From NCBI RefSeq assembly GCF_900100605.1, contig NZ_FNCN01000026.1, positions 1-64,000 on the forward strand: DNA of 64,000 bases, written 5' to 3'. A program made the translations under genes and the position numbers. The stretch's first letter is position 1; every line of letters begins with the position of its first letter. Below the pieces are notes generated by a model, which saw only the letters and a list, made by a program, of their open reading frames with translations, made no database searches and had not been told where the DNA came from. The DNA is from Sinosporangium album (lineage in GTDB: Bacteria; Actinomycetota; Actinomycetes; Streptosporangiales; Streptosporangiaceae). Shown here in pieces: positions 27,108 through 36,351 of the stretch.

Positions 27108-27350
27108 AGTAGACGGCCGGATCAAAGGAGTCGAGCGCGATCCAGCGCTGCGCCGTCGCTTCGGCGGGCGCTGGGCCGCCGCCCGCCGAAGCGAGGAAGA
27201 AGCCCTGCACGTCGAGAGCGATGCGGGGATCGTCGTCGATGCGCCGCGCCCTGTCGTAGTAGACGGCCAGCTCATGGACGCGCCGCGGGGTGGCGGCCGG
27301 GCAGGAGCAGTCGACGCTGTCGAGGACGTTTCTGCCTGGTTCCCACGGCG
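27091..27350 (-). pseudogene. Gene remnant between two MFS genes
   Basis: The minus strand is open from the edge of the MFS gene at 27351 to a TGA at 27091. It reads VLDSVDCSCPAATPRRVHEL, AVYYDRARRIDDDPRIALDV, QGFFLASAGGG and ends WIALDSFDPAVYFTVAE. Composition and codon use are coding-like, but no start codon is available and the frame runs into the downstream end of the MFS gene. I do not recognise the family. It is the 3' end of a lost gene. Confidence 0.45.
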
Positions 27351-28982
27351 TCAGCGGGTGACCACGTCGTCGCCCTCGCGGGCGGTCAGGTCCTCGGCCC
27401 TGGCCCGGGAGGCCGTCTCGTCCGCGGTCGGGCCGCCGACCCGCGCGGGCTCCGGCTCGCCCCCGGCAGCCGCGGGCTTGCGGACCGGGCGCAGGGCGAG
27501 CAGCAGTACGGCCGCGCCGACGAACGTGACGAACATGATCCAGACCGCGCCGACATGCATGGCGTGGACGAAGGCGTCGTCGGCGGCCTGCTTGAGCGCG
27601 GGCAGGTTCGACGTGGTGGCGACGTGCCGCGCCTGTTCGGCGGAGACCCGCGCCTGCTCCCGTACCGGCCCGGGGACACCGTCCAGCGACGGCTCGATCG
27701 CGCGTCGGTACACGATCGACATGATCGTGCCGCCGACGGCGATACCGATCACACTGCCGGTCTGTCGCACGGTGTTGGTGATGGCCGACCCGGCACCGGC
27801 CCGCTCCAGCGGCAGCGTGCTGATCAGCGCCGCGGTCACCGGGCCGAGCACCATACCGATGGACAGGCCCTGGACCAGCAGCACGACCTCGATCCAGACG
27901 AGGGGCGTGTCCAGTCCGAAGAGCCCGTACGCGCCCATGGTCAGCGCCGCGACGATCAGCGCCGGCACGGCGACGAGCCGCAGCGACCAGCGGTGCACCA
28001 GGCGGGCGCCGACGGGCGCGCCGAAGATCGCGCCGAGCGCGGTCGGGAGGCCGGCCAGGCCCGCCTCCATCGGCGAGTAGCCGCGCGCGCCCTGCAGGTA
28101 GAACGCGTTGTAGAAGGTGACCGCGGACACGGCGAACAGGAGCAGGCCGAGCGCCACGTTGCCGCCGCCGAACACGCGCTGGGCAAGCAGCCGGGGATCA
28201 AAGCTCGGCGTCTTGCTGCGCAGTTCGACGCGGACGAACACGGCCAGCAGGATCAGTCCGCCGACGATCGGCGCCCAGACGTCCGTACGGCCCCAGGCCG
28301 CCACCTGACCCGCGCGGATCAGTCCGTAGGCGAGCGCCGCGAGGCCGGTGACGGACAGCAGCATCCCGGCCGGCTCCAGCGGTCGCACGACGGGGCTGCG
28401 GAAGTCCGGGACCAGCAGGGCGATGCCGATCAGCGCGAGGACCACGACCGGGACATTGACCAGGAAGACCGAGCCCCACCAGAAGTGGTCGAGCAGCACA
28501 CCGGCGAGCACCGGGCCCACGGCCATGCCGACACCGGCGGCGGTCGAGGAGATGGCGATCGCGGTCGACCGCGCCGGGCCGGTGAACGTCCATATGAGGA
28601 TGGCCATGTTGGCCGGCATGATCAGCGCGCTGCCGACGCCCATCGCCGCCCGGGCGGCGATCAGCTGCCCCGCGTCGCCCGCGTACGCCGCCCACACCGA
28701 GGACGCGGCGAAGACCACCAGACCTGTCGCGAGCACGACCCGGTGGCCGAAGCGGTCGCCCAGCGCACCCGCGGTGAACATCAAGGTGGCGAAGGCCAGC
28801 GTGTACGAGCCAGTGGCCCACTGCAGCTCGGCCGGGCCGGCGTTCAGCCCATGGACCGGGTCCGCAAGGGTCTCCAGGGTGGTACTCAGGATGGTGTTTT
28901 CCAGCCAGATCAGCAGCGAACACACCATGAGAACGGCCAGAATCAATTGCTGCCTGGACTTCGGCAACGTGGATGTAGTCAT
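27351..28982 (-). CDS. MFS multidrug transporter, 14-span DHA2 type
   Basis: The product has 543 residues from ATG 28982 (MTTSTLPKSRQQLILAVLMV). It shows the DHA2 features: motif A (GALGDRFGHRVVLATGLVVF), motif C region (AAGVGMAVGPVLAGVLLDHF) and 14 predicted spans with a polar C-terminal tail. QacA, Pur8 and actinorhodin-type exporters are relatives. It likely expels antibiotics or dyes with proton exchange. A well-formed promoter lies 40-68 bases upstream, and a pair of direct repeats further up may bind a regulator. Confidence 0.92.
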   Translation of the reverse strand: MTTSTLPKSRQQLILAVLMVCSLLIWLENTILSTTLETLADPVHGLNAGPAELQWATGSYTLAFATLMFTAGALGDRFGHRVVLATGLVVFAASSVWAAYAGDAGQLIAARAAMGVGSALIMPANMAILIWTFTGPARSTAIAISSTAAGVGMAVGPVLAGVLLDHFWWGSVFLVNVPVVVLALIGIALLVPDFRSPVVRPLEPAGMLLSVTGLAALAYGLIRAGQVAAWGRTDVWAPIVGGLILLAVFVRVELRSKTPSFDPRLLAQRVFGGGNVALGLLLFAVSAVTFYNAFYLQGARGYSPMEAGLAGLPTALGAIFGAPVGARLVHRWSLRLVAVPALIVAALTMGAYGLFGLDTPLVWIEVVLLVQGLSIGMVLGPVTAALISTLPLERAGAGSAITNTVRQTGSVIGIAVGGTIMSIVYRRAIEPSLDGVPGPVREQARVSAEQARHVATTSNLPALKQAADDAFVHAMHVGAVWIMFVTFVGAAVLLLALRPVRKPAAAGGEPEPARVGGPTADETASRARAEDLTAREGDDVVTR

Positions 28983-29021
28983 GAACACCTTTGGATGCGC
29001 TTTGGAAAAGCTGACGAGCGG

Positions 29022-29050
29022 ACAGTAGGCAACCATCGGGCGTATGTCAA
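29022..29050 (-). promoter_or_regulatory. Sigma-70-type promoter of the DHA2 pump
   Basis: On the minus strand TTGACA (29050-29045), a 17-base spacer and TACTGT (29027-29022) form a good housekeeping promoter. The start codon of the pump is at 28982, giving a leader of about 30 bases. Confidence 0.65.
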
Positions 29051-29092
29051 TTCTCGGGCGGTCGGCAGCGGTCGGCGATTTTCCGGAGCCTC

Positions 29093-29195
29093 TGAGGGCA
29101 TGCCGCCAAGTGCTCTGTCAATTCTTGAAGTTGTGAGCGGACCGGCGGTGTAGTGGGCCCCCGAGGGCATACCGCCAAGCGCCCTGTCAATTTCT
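29093..29195 (-). repeat. Pair of about 34-bp direct repeats upstream of the DHA2 pump
   Basis: Copies at 29093-29127 and 29163-29197 agree at about 30 of 35 bases and share GAGGGCAT-x-CCGCCAAG and CTGTCAATT. Read on the minus strand each contains ATTGACAG, so each could be a -35-like or operator element. The period is 69 bp. They lie 45-150 bases upstream of the promoter at 29022. Confidence 0.55.
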
Positions 29196-29385
29196 GATCC
29201 TGTTATTTGACTTCGCATGAATTCCGTGCCCCCGGCCCCGTGTTCTGCCTCTGCTCCGCGCCCTGTCCCGCCCCGTGTGGTAGTGGCCACTGAGACCTGG
29301 GGGTGCACCGTGTCCCGCGTCGTGGACTGCACCGTGGATGGGGCGGGGGTGTTCCAAGTGGTCGCGGGCCCAGCGGGTGGCGGTC

Positions 29386-29521
29386 TCAATCGGTGGAAGG
29401 AATTGACCTTGAGAGTGGCTCTACTTCTTGAAGAAGGATCTCCATGGACAATTCCCTTGGCGTTTTGAATCCCAGTGGAGCACGGGGCCGGTCGTTGAGT
29501 CCATCAGCTATAGCCCAAAGG
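29386..29521 (-). mobile_element. IS30-type transposase C-terminal remnant
   Basis: Without any start codon the minus strand reads LWAIADGLNDRPRAPLGFKT and then PRELSMEILLQE, ending in a stop at 29386. The motif L-N-x-R-P-R-x-x-L-G-x-x-T-P-x-E is the conserved end of IS30-family transposases. Upstream codons lose the match. It is a short dead tail. Confidence 0.65.
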
Positions 29522-29830
29522 TGTTGAGAACCTCCTGGGATTTCCATTGATTTTTGCAGGTGATCGACGCGCCTCAGCGCTGCGGAACCTAGGGGGCCGG
29601 TTCGGGGATCGTCCGGAAAATGGGAGCGGTCAGGGGCGGGGGCTCTGGCGGGGAGTGCGTGTTGGCTTGGGCAAAGGTGTCAGGGGTTGATTTGAATTGA
29701 CCGGATTTCGGGTCGGTTGTGGCTCTGTATGGATTGGGGAGTCACGGTGCGGGCTATCTCATGTAGCGGATTTCACGCACTCCCGATAATCGCTTTGGTG
29801 ATCAATTAATCACGGGGGGTTATCCTCGGT
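29522..29830. other. Intergenic region, no gene seen
   Basis: This stretch is less GC-rich than its neighbours and contains no supported frame. It ends with the AT-rich segment ATCAATTAATCACGG near 29800, which probably belongs to the promoter of the small secreted protein that follows. Confidence 0.4.
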
Positions 29831-29864
29831 CGGGAAAGTGATCACTCCGAAAGGTAGATTTCCC

Positions 29865-30221
29865 ATGCGTTCTACACGACGTGCAGCCGTGGCCTTCCTC
29901 CTCGCCGCCGCGGTGAGCGGGTTCGCCGCCCCCGCGGCGATGGCCGCCCCGAGTGACCCGGACCCGGTCTCCGGCCTGGCCGGAGGGCTCCTCGGCGGTG
30001 CCGGCGGCGCCGACCCGCAGTCCTCGGTGACGGGTCTGATCGGTGGTGCGACGGGCGGCGTCACGGGCGGCGTCACGGGCGGCGGCGTCCCGCTGCCCCC
30101 GCTGAGGCGTCTGGTCATCGGCGTCACTGACGGCAGCGACTGGATCTCCAGGGTCGCGTATGCGGTCGCGAGCGATTTCGAATTGAGGCCGGTGAGTTGG
30201 GGCAGCACGACTTCAAAGTGA
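29865..30221 (+). CDS. Small secreted Gly-rich protein
   Basis: The product has 118 residues from ATG 29865 with a good ribosome-binding site (GAAAGG). Residues 1-27 form a Sec signal peptide: MRSTRR, a hydrophobic run, and an AMA-AP cleavage site. The mature part is Gly/Val rich with repeated GG-V-TGG units (LGGAGGA, TGGVTGGVTGGG). The C-terminal 40 residues (WISRVAYAVASDFELRPV) differ in character and may have been acquired when the original gene was cut. I do not recognise a family. A role at the cell surface is inferred from the signal peptide only. Confidence 0.6.
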   Translation: MRSTRRAAVAFLLAAAVSGFAAPAAMAAPSDPDPVSGLAGGLLGGAGGADPQSSVTGLIGGATGGVTGGVTGGGVPLPPLRRLVIGVTDGSDWISRVAYAVASDFELRPVSWGSTTSK

Positions 30222-30396
30222 TCCGTCTGGGCTGGTTGTGGCCTAGCGTCCGAATGGAACGCGGTTACGCAACGTGACACCGGAACGAAGATGACCTTCT
30301 GTCTGTGATCACGGGAGTTCTCACACTGCCACGCTCACGACAGGAGTCACTGCTCGACCGCTGACCCGCCGCGGCCGGAGGGACCCGTGGCCGTGC

Positions 30397-30850
30397 TCAG
30401 TCGCCGGCCAGGGTCTCGCCCAGAGAGGTGCGCTCGTAGTGCACGGATCGACCGGTCCGCGTCCGCGTGACCAGGCCAGATTCGCGCAGCACGGCCAGGT
30501 GGCCGCCGACTGCGCCCAGGCTGAGACCCAGCTAGCGGACCAACTGCGTGGTCGTCTCCGGTACCGCGCGCCGGATACACCAGGGCGTACGGCCAGGGCG
30601 GCTCGACATAGCTGATGAAGGTGCCGAAGACGGTCGGCATCAGCAGCAGTCCTTTGCCTCCCGGCCGGTACCGCTCCCGCGCGTTCCGGGGACCGGTGCG
30701 CACCTCGATCGCACCGTCGGTCCCCTCAGAGCGCCAGCTCACCCGCGGATCCAGGTCGGACAGCGCCGCGGCCCAGCCGTACATGGCAAGGTGCCCTGCG
30801 CGGTGCACCAGGTCGCGTTCCTACCTGGTCCGCGCCGCCCCCGGCAGGTC
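30397..30850 (-). pseudogene. ArsR-like (DUF5937-type) regulator, broken
   Basis: The minus strand starts in the N-terminal ligand-like domain (DLDPRVSWRSEG, then GGKGLLLMPTVFGTFISYVE and PPWPYALVYPARGTG). It shifts frame and ends with a winged helix (LGLSLGAVGGHLAVLRESGL, then VTRTRTGRSVHYERTSLGET). A TAG at about 30532 interrupts the HTH (rc CCGCTAGCT), and a frameshift separates the two parts. No complete protein can be made. Confidence 0.65.
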
Positions 30851-30968
30851 AGGCTAGTTGCGGCGGGGCGGCCCGCACTTCTCGATTCCCGACCAGCGCG
30901 GTCACCCGTTTCGCGACGTACGACGACGCGACCTCGGCGGCCGCGACACCCGCAGGAACCCCCGCAAC

Positions 30969-31001
30969 TTGCGCGCCACGCACCTGATGCGTAATGCGCA
31001 A
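30969..31001. promoter_or_regulatory. Nested inverted repeat before a TetR gene
   Basis: TTGCGC at 30969-30974 pairs with GCGCAA at 30996-31001. Within it ACGCA at 30978-30982 pairs with TGCGT at 30988-30992. All four arms are exact and share one centre (30985). The site ends 19 bases before the GTG of the TetR gene, the place expected for an autoregulatory operator. Confidence 0.65.
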
Positions 31002-31020
31002 TGCCGGGTAGGCTCGCCTC

Positions 31021-31620
31021 GTGAACGACGACGCGATGAACCTCCGGGCACGCAACAAGCAGGCCACCCGTGAGGCGATCAGCCGGGCCGCGCTGCACCT
31101 GGCCATCGAGCAGGGCCCCAACGGACTGGCCCTTGTCCGCGTTAACGACATCGCCACGGCCGCCGGAGTATCACCCCGCACGTACAACAACTACTTCTCC
31201 AGCAGGGAGGAGGCGATCTGCGCCTTCCAGGCCGACCAGTCCAGGCGCGCGGGGCAGGCGCTGTGCTCCCGGCCCGCCGACGAGCCCCTCAGCGAGGCCG
31301 TCATCGAGGCCATGGTCGAGCTCTATACCAACCCGGAACCGGACAAGACCGGTCTGCGCATGATCATGTCGACGCCCGAGCTGGAGGGTGAGGCGCTCAA
31401 AGCGTTCACCATGGCGGAGGGCCCCCTCGCCGAGGCGATCGCGGCACGCACCGGCACCGACCTCCGGCACGACCCGCACTCCGCCGTCATGGCCGCCGCG
31501 GTCGCCGGCGCCGTCCGCGTGGCGGGACGTTACTGGCTCGGCCCCGGCAGCACCGAGTCCTTCGCCACGGTCCTGCGGCGCACGCTGTCCTGCGTCTTTC
31601 CCTCCGCGCCGCCGGACTGA
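31021..31620 (+). CDS. TetR-family regulator
   Basis: The product has 199 residues from GTG 31021. The HTH reads VNDIATAAGVSPRTYNNYFS, with SREEAICAF following, the usual TetR layout with an aromatic-rich recognition helix. The C-terminal domain is a helical ligand pocket (DUF-like). The nested operator directly upstream suggests autoregulation. It is followed by a hairpin terminator and then an FAD monooxygenase gene in the same direction, which may also be under its control. Confidence 0.9.
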   Translation: MNDDAMNLRARNKQATREAISRAALHLAIEQGPNGLALVRVNDIATAAGVSPRTYNNYFSSREEAICAFQADQSRRAGQALCSRPADEPLSEAVIEAMVELYTNPEPDKTGLRMIMSTPELEGEALKAFTMAEGPLAEAIAARTGTDLRHDPHSAVMAAAVAGAVRVAGRYWLGPGSTESFATVLRRTLSCVFPSAPPD

Positions 31621-31627
31621 GCATCAA

Positions 31628-31646
31628 CGGGAGCGCTTCGCTCCCG
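31628..31646 (+). terminator. Hairpin after the TetR gene
   Basis: CGGGAGCG, loop CTT, and its exact complement form an 8-bp stem eight bases after the TetR stop. No U-tract follows, as often in GC-rich actinobacteria. Confidence 0.55.
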
Positions 31647-31780
31647 AGGCGGTCGAGGGGGCGTCATTTGCTTCGCCTGGTTTCACGGGGATGTCCGCCG
31701 TCTCGCGACTCGCCCCCGGGGCCGCCCGATCTGATCCGCAATCGCCACCTTATGCTGCTAAATGACTGCTTTGTGTAGTT

Positions 31781-33013
31781 ATGGGGGCTGTTGTGAAGAT
31801 TGCCTGTGTAGGTGGCGGACCCGCTGGTCTGTACTTCGCGATATTGATGAAACGGGTGAACCCATCCCATGAGATCACCGTTTACGAGCGGAACTCTGCC
31901 GGGGCGAGCTGCGGCTGGGGGGTGACGTACTGGGAGGAGCTCTTCGACAACCTCCGGCGCGCCGACCCCGAGTCCGCGCAGGCCGTCAAGGAGAGCTCGC
32001 TCCACTGGGACCACTGGGCCGTCCATGTCCACGACCAGGCGGCGGTCACGGTGAATCATTGGGACGAGGGCTACGGCATCGGGCGGCGCCAGTTGCTCGG
32101 GATCCTCGCCGACAGGGCCCGCGCCCTCGGGGTGCGCACAGAGTTCGAGCGCGAGATCGCAAGTGAGGACGAACTGGCCGGCACCGACCTCATCGCCGCC
32201 GCGGACGGGGCGGGCAGCGTGCTGCGCGGGCGCCACGCCGACCACTTCGGCACGGAGATCGCGGTCGGCCGGAACGTCTACACCTGGCTCGGCACCACCA
32301 AGATCTTCGACTGCTTCACCTTCTCGTTCGTGGAGACCCCGCACGGCTGGATCTGGTGTTACGGCTACGGCTTCAGCGAGGGCCACAGCACCTGTGTCGT
32401 GGAATGCTCGCCCGCGACCTGGAGGGGGCTTGAGCTCGACCAGGCGAGCGAGGCCGAAGGCCTGGTCATCCTGGAGAAGCTCTTCGCGGACATCCTGGAC
32501 GGCCACCCGCTGATCGGCCGGACGTGCGAGCACGGCGGCGCGCACTGGCTCAACTTTCAGACCCTGACCAACCGGACGTGGCACCGCGGCAATCTCGTCC
32601 TGCTGGGGGACGCCGCGCACACCACGCACTACTCCGTCGGCGCGGGCACCGCCCTCGCGCTGGGGGATGCCGCCTTCCTGGTCAACGCGTTGCACGAGGA
32701 CCCGCGGCTTGAGTCTGCCCTGTCCCGCTATGAGCGGAAACGCCAGTCGGCAATCATGTCCGTCCAGCGCGCGGCCCGCTACAGCGCCCAGTGGTACGAG
32801 AACCTCCCGCGCTATGCCGGCCTTCCGCCGCGGCAGATGGTCGCGCTGCTCGGCCGGCGGTACTCTCAGGTGCTTCCGCACGTTCCGCCGCGACTCTACT
32901 ACCGGATCAACCAGGTGGCCGAGTGGTTCGAGGCGAGGCGCGGGTCCACGGGCGGGCCTGAGGCCGGAGGACCGGAGAGGCCGGGGCGTCCGGACGAGAT
33001 CGGCGCGCACTGA
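31781..33013 (+). CDS. FAD-dependent monooxygenase (VioD / salicylyl-CoA hydroxylase-like)
   Basis: The product has 410 residues from ATG 31781, or 406 from GTG 31793, where the family-typical start VKIACVGGGPAGLYFAILMK begins. The GxGxxG motif is at once visible. A mid-protein segment reads GRNVYTWLGTTKIFDCFTFS and the second FAD motif LVLLGDAAHTTHYSVGAGTA. This resembles the violacein hydroxylase VioD and salicylyl-CoA 5-hydroxylases, which hydroxylate indole- or aryl-type substrates. It stands alone before argG, under no obvious pathway. The ATG has no ribosome-binding site, while the GTG is preceded by GGGGG. Confidence 0.85.
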   Translation: MGAVVKIACVGGGPAGLYFAILMKRVNPSHEITVYERNSAGASCGWGVTYWEELFDNLRRADPESAQAVKESSLHWDHWAVHVHDQAAVTVNHWDEGYGIGRRQLLGILADRARALGVRTEFEREIASEDELAGTDLIAAADGAGSVLRGRHADHFGTEIAVGRNVYTWLGTTKIFDCFTFSFVETPHGWIWCYGYGFSEGHSTCVVECSPATWRGLELDQASEAEGLVILEKLFADILDGHPLIGRTCEHGGAHWLNFQTLTNRTWHRGNLVLLGDAAHTTHYSVGAGTALALGDAAFLVNALHEDPRLESALSRYERKRQSAIMSVQRAARYSAQWYENLPRYAGLPPRQMVALLGRRYSQVLPHVPPRLYYRINQVAEWFEARRGSTGGPEAGGPERPGRPDEIGAH

Positions 33014-33195
33014 TCGTGCGCCTCGACTGCGGTCGGAATCGCATGAGAAATCCCAGGTCGGCGGGTGTTATGGGTCGCCTCGGCGGGGTTGGAACGCGCG
33101 GGGCGCACCCCCGGCCGATGCGCTGAAACCGGCCGGGCTGCCGCCCCGTTTCGGAAACTCCGGCTGACATTCCCGGCAAAGGTCTGGCGTAGGCG

Positions 33196-34679
<1,484 letters not shown>

Positions 34680-34730
34680 CCGCTCACCCCGGAGTCGGCT
34701 CAGGCCAGGCTCCGGGGCACGATGGTGTCC

Positions 34731-34766
34731 GTACGGCGGCGCCGGGTCTTCCCGGCGCCGCCGTAC
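34731..34766. terminator. Bidirectional terminator between argG and the TetR gene
   Basis: Two perfect 16-base arms (GTACGGCGGCGCCGGG and complement) around TCTT lie 51 bases after argG and six bases before the convergent TetR stop. Such strong stems serve both directions. Confidence 0.8.
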
Positions 34767-34771
34767 GGCTT

Positions 34772-35371
34772 TCACGGCGGTGGTCCTTGCGCGACGCCGG
34801 CGATGACCGTGGTCACGGCCTTGTGTACGGCGTGAGCCCCCGGAGGGGCGGCCGTGCGGTCGGCGAACAGCAGATGCCCGGTTCCGACGAGGGTGCCGGC
34901 GAGCACGTCGAGGTCGGCGTCGGCCGCGATGCGGCCGAGGTCGCGTTCGGCGCCGAGGTAGGAGGCGATCACGGCCGCGGCCTCGGTGAGGAGGGGGACG
35001 CCGACCGGGGTGGTCTGGCGCAGCCGGGTGCGCAGGACATCCCGCGAGGTGACGAGGCCGACGATCGCCACGGCGACGGATCCGAACAGGTCGGTCAGGA
35101 CGCCGGTGAGGTTGCCCGCGACGGTGCCGGCGCCGGCGGAGGCCCGTAGGTCGGCGGCCAGGGTGTCGATGCGGGCGACGCGGTCCAGCACGAGCTCCGC
35201 GAGGAAGGCGTCGAAGTCGACGAAGTGCCGGTGGAGCACGCCTTTGGCGCAGCCCGCCTCCGTGGTGACCGCCCGGCTGGTCAGGGCGCTCGGCCCGTCC
35301 CGCAGCAGAACGCGTTCGGCCGCGTCGAAGAGTTGTCGGCGCGCGTCATGGAGGGCTGTGCCCGTTGGCAT
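34772..35371 (-). CDS. TetR-family regulator
   Basis: The product has 199 residues. The HTH reads ALTSRAVTTEAGCAKGVLHR and HFVDFDAFLAELVLDRVARI. The rest is helical. It is divergent from a methyltransferase gene. Between them, two 20-bp inverted repeats (35397-35416, 35418-35437) with GTGGGC/GCCCAC arms make a clear double operator. Repression of itself and the methyltransferase is the natural prediction. Confidence 0.9.
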   Translation of the reverse strand: MPTGTALHDARRQLFDAAERVLLRDGPSALTSRAVTTEAGCAKGVLHRHFVDFDAFLAELVLDRVARIDTLAADLRASAGAGTVAGNLTGVLTDLFGSVAVAIVGLVTSRDVLRTRLRQTTPVGVPLLTEAAAVIASYLGAERDLGRIAADADLDVLAGTLVGTGHLLFADRTAAPPGAHAVHKAVTTVIAGVAQGPPP

Positions 35372-35396
35372 TGCGCTTGTCCCTGTTCCGCTTGAC

Positions 35397-35437
35397 GAGT
35401 GGGCATGCGCCCACTCATAGTGGGCGCATGCCCACTA
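35397..35437. promoter_or_regulatory. Double palindromic operator of the TetR/methyltransferase pair
   Basis: GAGTGGGC...GCCCACTC (35397-35416) and TAGTGGGC...GCCCACTA (35418-35437) each have 8-base arms around a 4-base centre, ATGC in one and GCAT in the other. The inner 16 bases of one are the reverse complement of the other, so the whole makes a larger dyad. The arrangement suits two TetR dimers binding side by side. The second site covers an alternative ATG (35428) of the methyltransferase. Confidence 0.8.
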
Positions 35438-35472
35438 TACGGCCAGAGCGTGAACCACATCGAGAGCGCCGC

Positions 35473-36243
35473 ATGGCGGAGTCCTTCGGCTCCGACCCCG
35501 AACGCTACGACCGGGCCCGGCCCCGATACCCCGAGGCCATGGTGGAGGCGATCGTCGCCGCCGCCCCCGGGCCCGACGTCCTCGACGTCGGCATCGGCAC
35601 AGGAATAGCCGCCCGGCAGTTCCAGGCGGCCGGCTGCACAGTGCTGGGCGTCGACGTCGACACCCGGATCGCCGAGTTCGCGCGCCGCGGCGGGCTGGAG
35701 GTCGAGGTGGCGCCCTTCGAAGCCTGGGACCCCGCCGGTCGGACGTTCGACGCGGTCGTCGCCGGGCAGACCTGGCACTGGATCGACCCGGTCGCGGGAG
35801 CGGCCAAGGCGGCCGAGGTGCTCCGGCCCGGTGGCCGGCTGGCTGTGTTCTGGAACGTCTTCCGGCCTTCGCCCGAGGTCGCGGAGGCCTTCGCCGGGGT
35901 CTACCGCCGCATCCTGCCTGACTTGCCGTACAACGCCTGGGCGGCGTCCTCCCTCGACGGATACTCGGCGCTGTCCGCCAAGGCGGCCGAAGGGGTACGG
36001 CGGGCGGGCGCGTTCGACGACCCTGAACAGTGGCGGTTCGACTGGCAGCGCTCCTACACCCGCGACGAGTGGCTGGACCAGCTGCCCACCAGCGGCGAAG
36101 CCGCCCGGATCCCCCCGGCCGCGATGGAGGAGCTGCTGGCGGGCTTCGGCGCCGCGATCGACACGATGGGCGGCGCCTTCACGATGCGCTACGCCGCGGT
36201 GGTGGTGACCGCGGCGCTCAGCCGTACGGACGCACCGGGTTGA
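35473..36243 (+). CDS. SAM-dependent methyltransferase (class I)
   Basis: The product has 256 residues from ATG 35473 (MAESFGSDPERYDRARPRYP). Motif I is VLDVGIGTGIAARQFQAAG, then VLGVDVDTRIAEFA, with a late motif FDAVVAGQTWHWIDPV. These are the features of the Methyltransf_11/25 group acting on small molecules. Start 35428 would place the first codons in the operator; 35473 agrees better with the family. It is probably controlled by the divergent TetR. Confidence 0.88.
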   Translation: MAESFGSDPERYDRARPRYPEAMVEAIVAAAPGPDVLDVGIGTGIAARQFQAAGCTVLGVDVDTRIAEFARRGGLEVEVAPFEAWDPAGRTFDAVVAGQTWHWIDPVAGAAKAAEVLRPGGRLAVFWNVFRPSPEVAEAFAGVYRRILPDLPYNAWAASSLDGYSALSAKAAEGVRRAGAFDDPEQWRFDWQRSYTRDEWLDQLPTSGEAARIPPAAMEELLAGFGAAIDTMGGAFTMRYAAVVVTAALSRTDAPG

Positions 36244-36351
36244 CGCGGGCCTTCACGGTGCCCTGCGGCCTTCACGATGTCCTGCGATCGAAGCCGTACC
36301 GACCCCGTGCGGGCGATCCGGTCGCCTGACACGTCCGGATCGCCCGCCTCG

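Noticed and set aside
28979..29389. Small minus-strand protein with repeated IDRALGGMPS
   Set aside because: The repeat is better explained as duplicated DNA upstream of the pump; no ribosome-binding site or homologue is seen. It is kept as an alternative in the findings.
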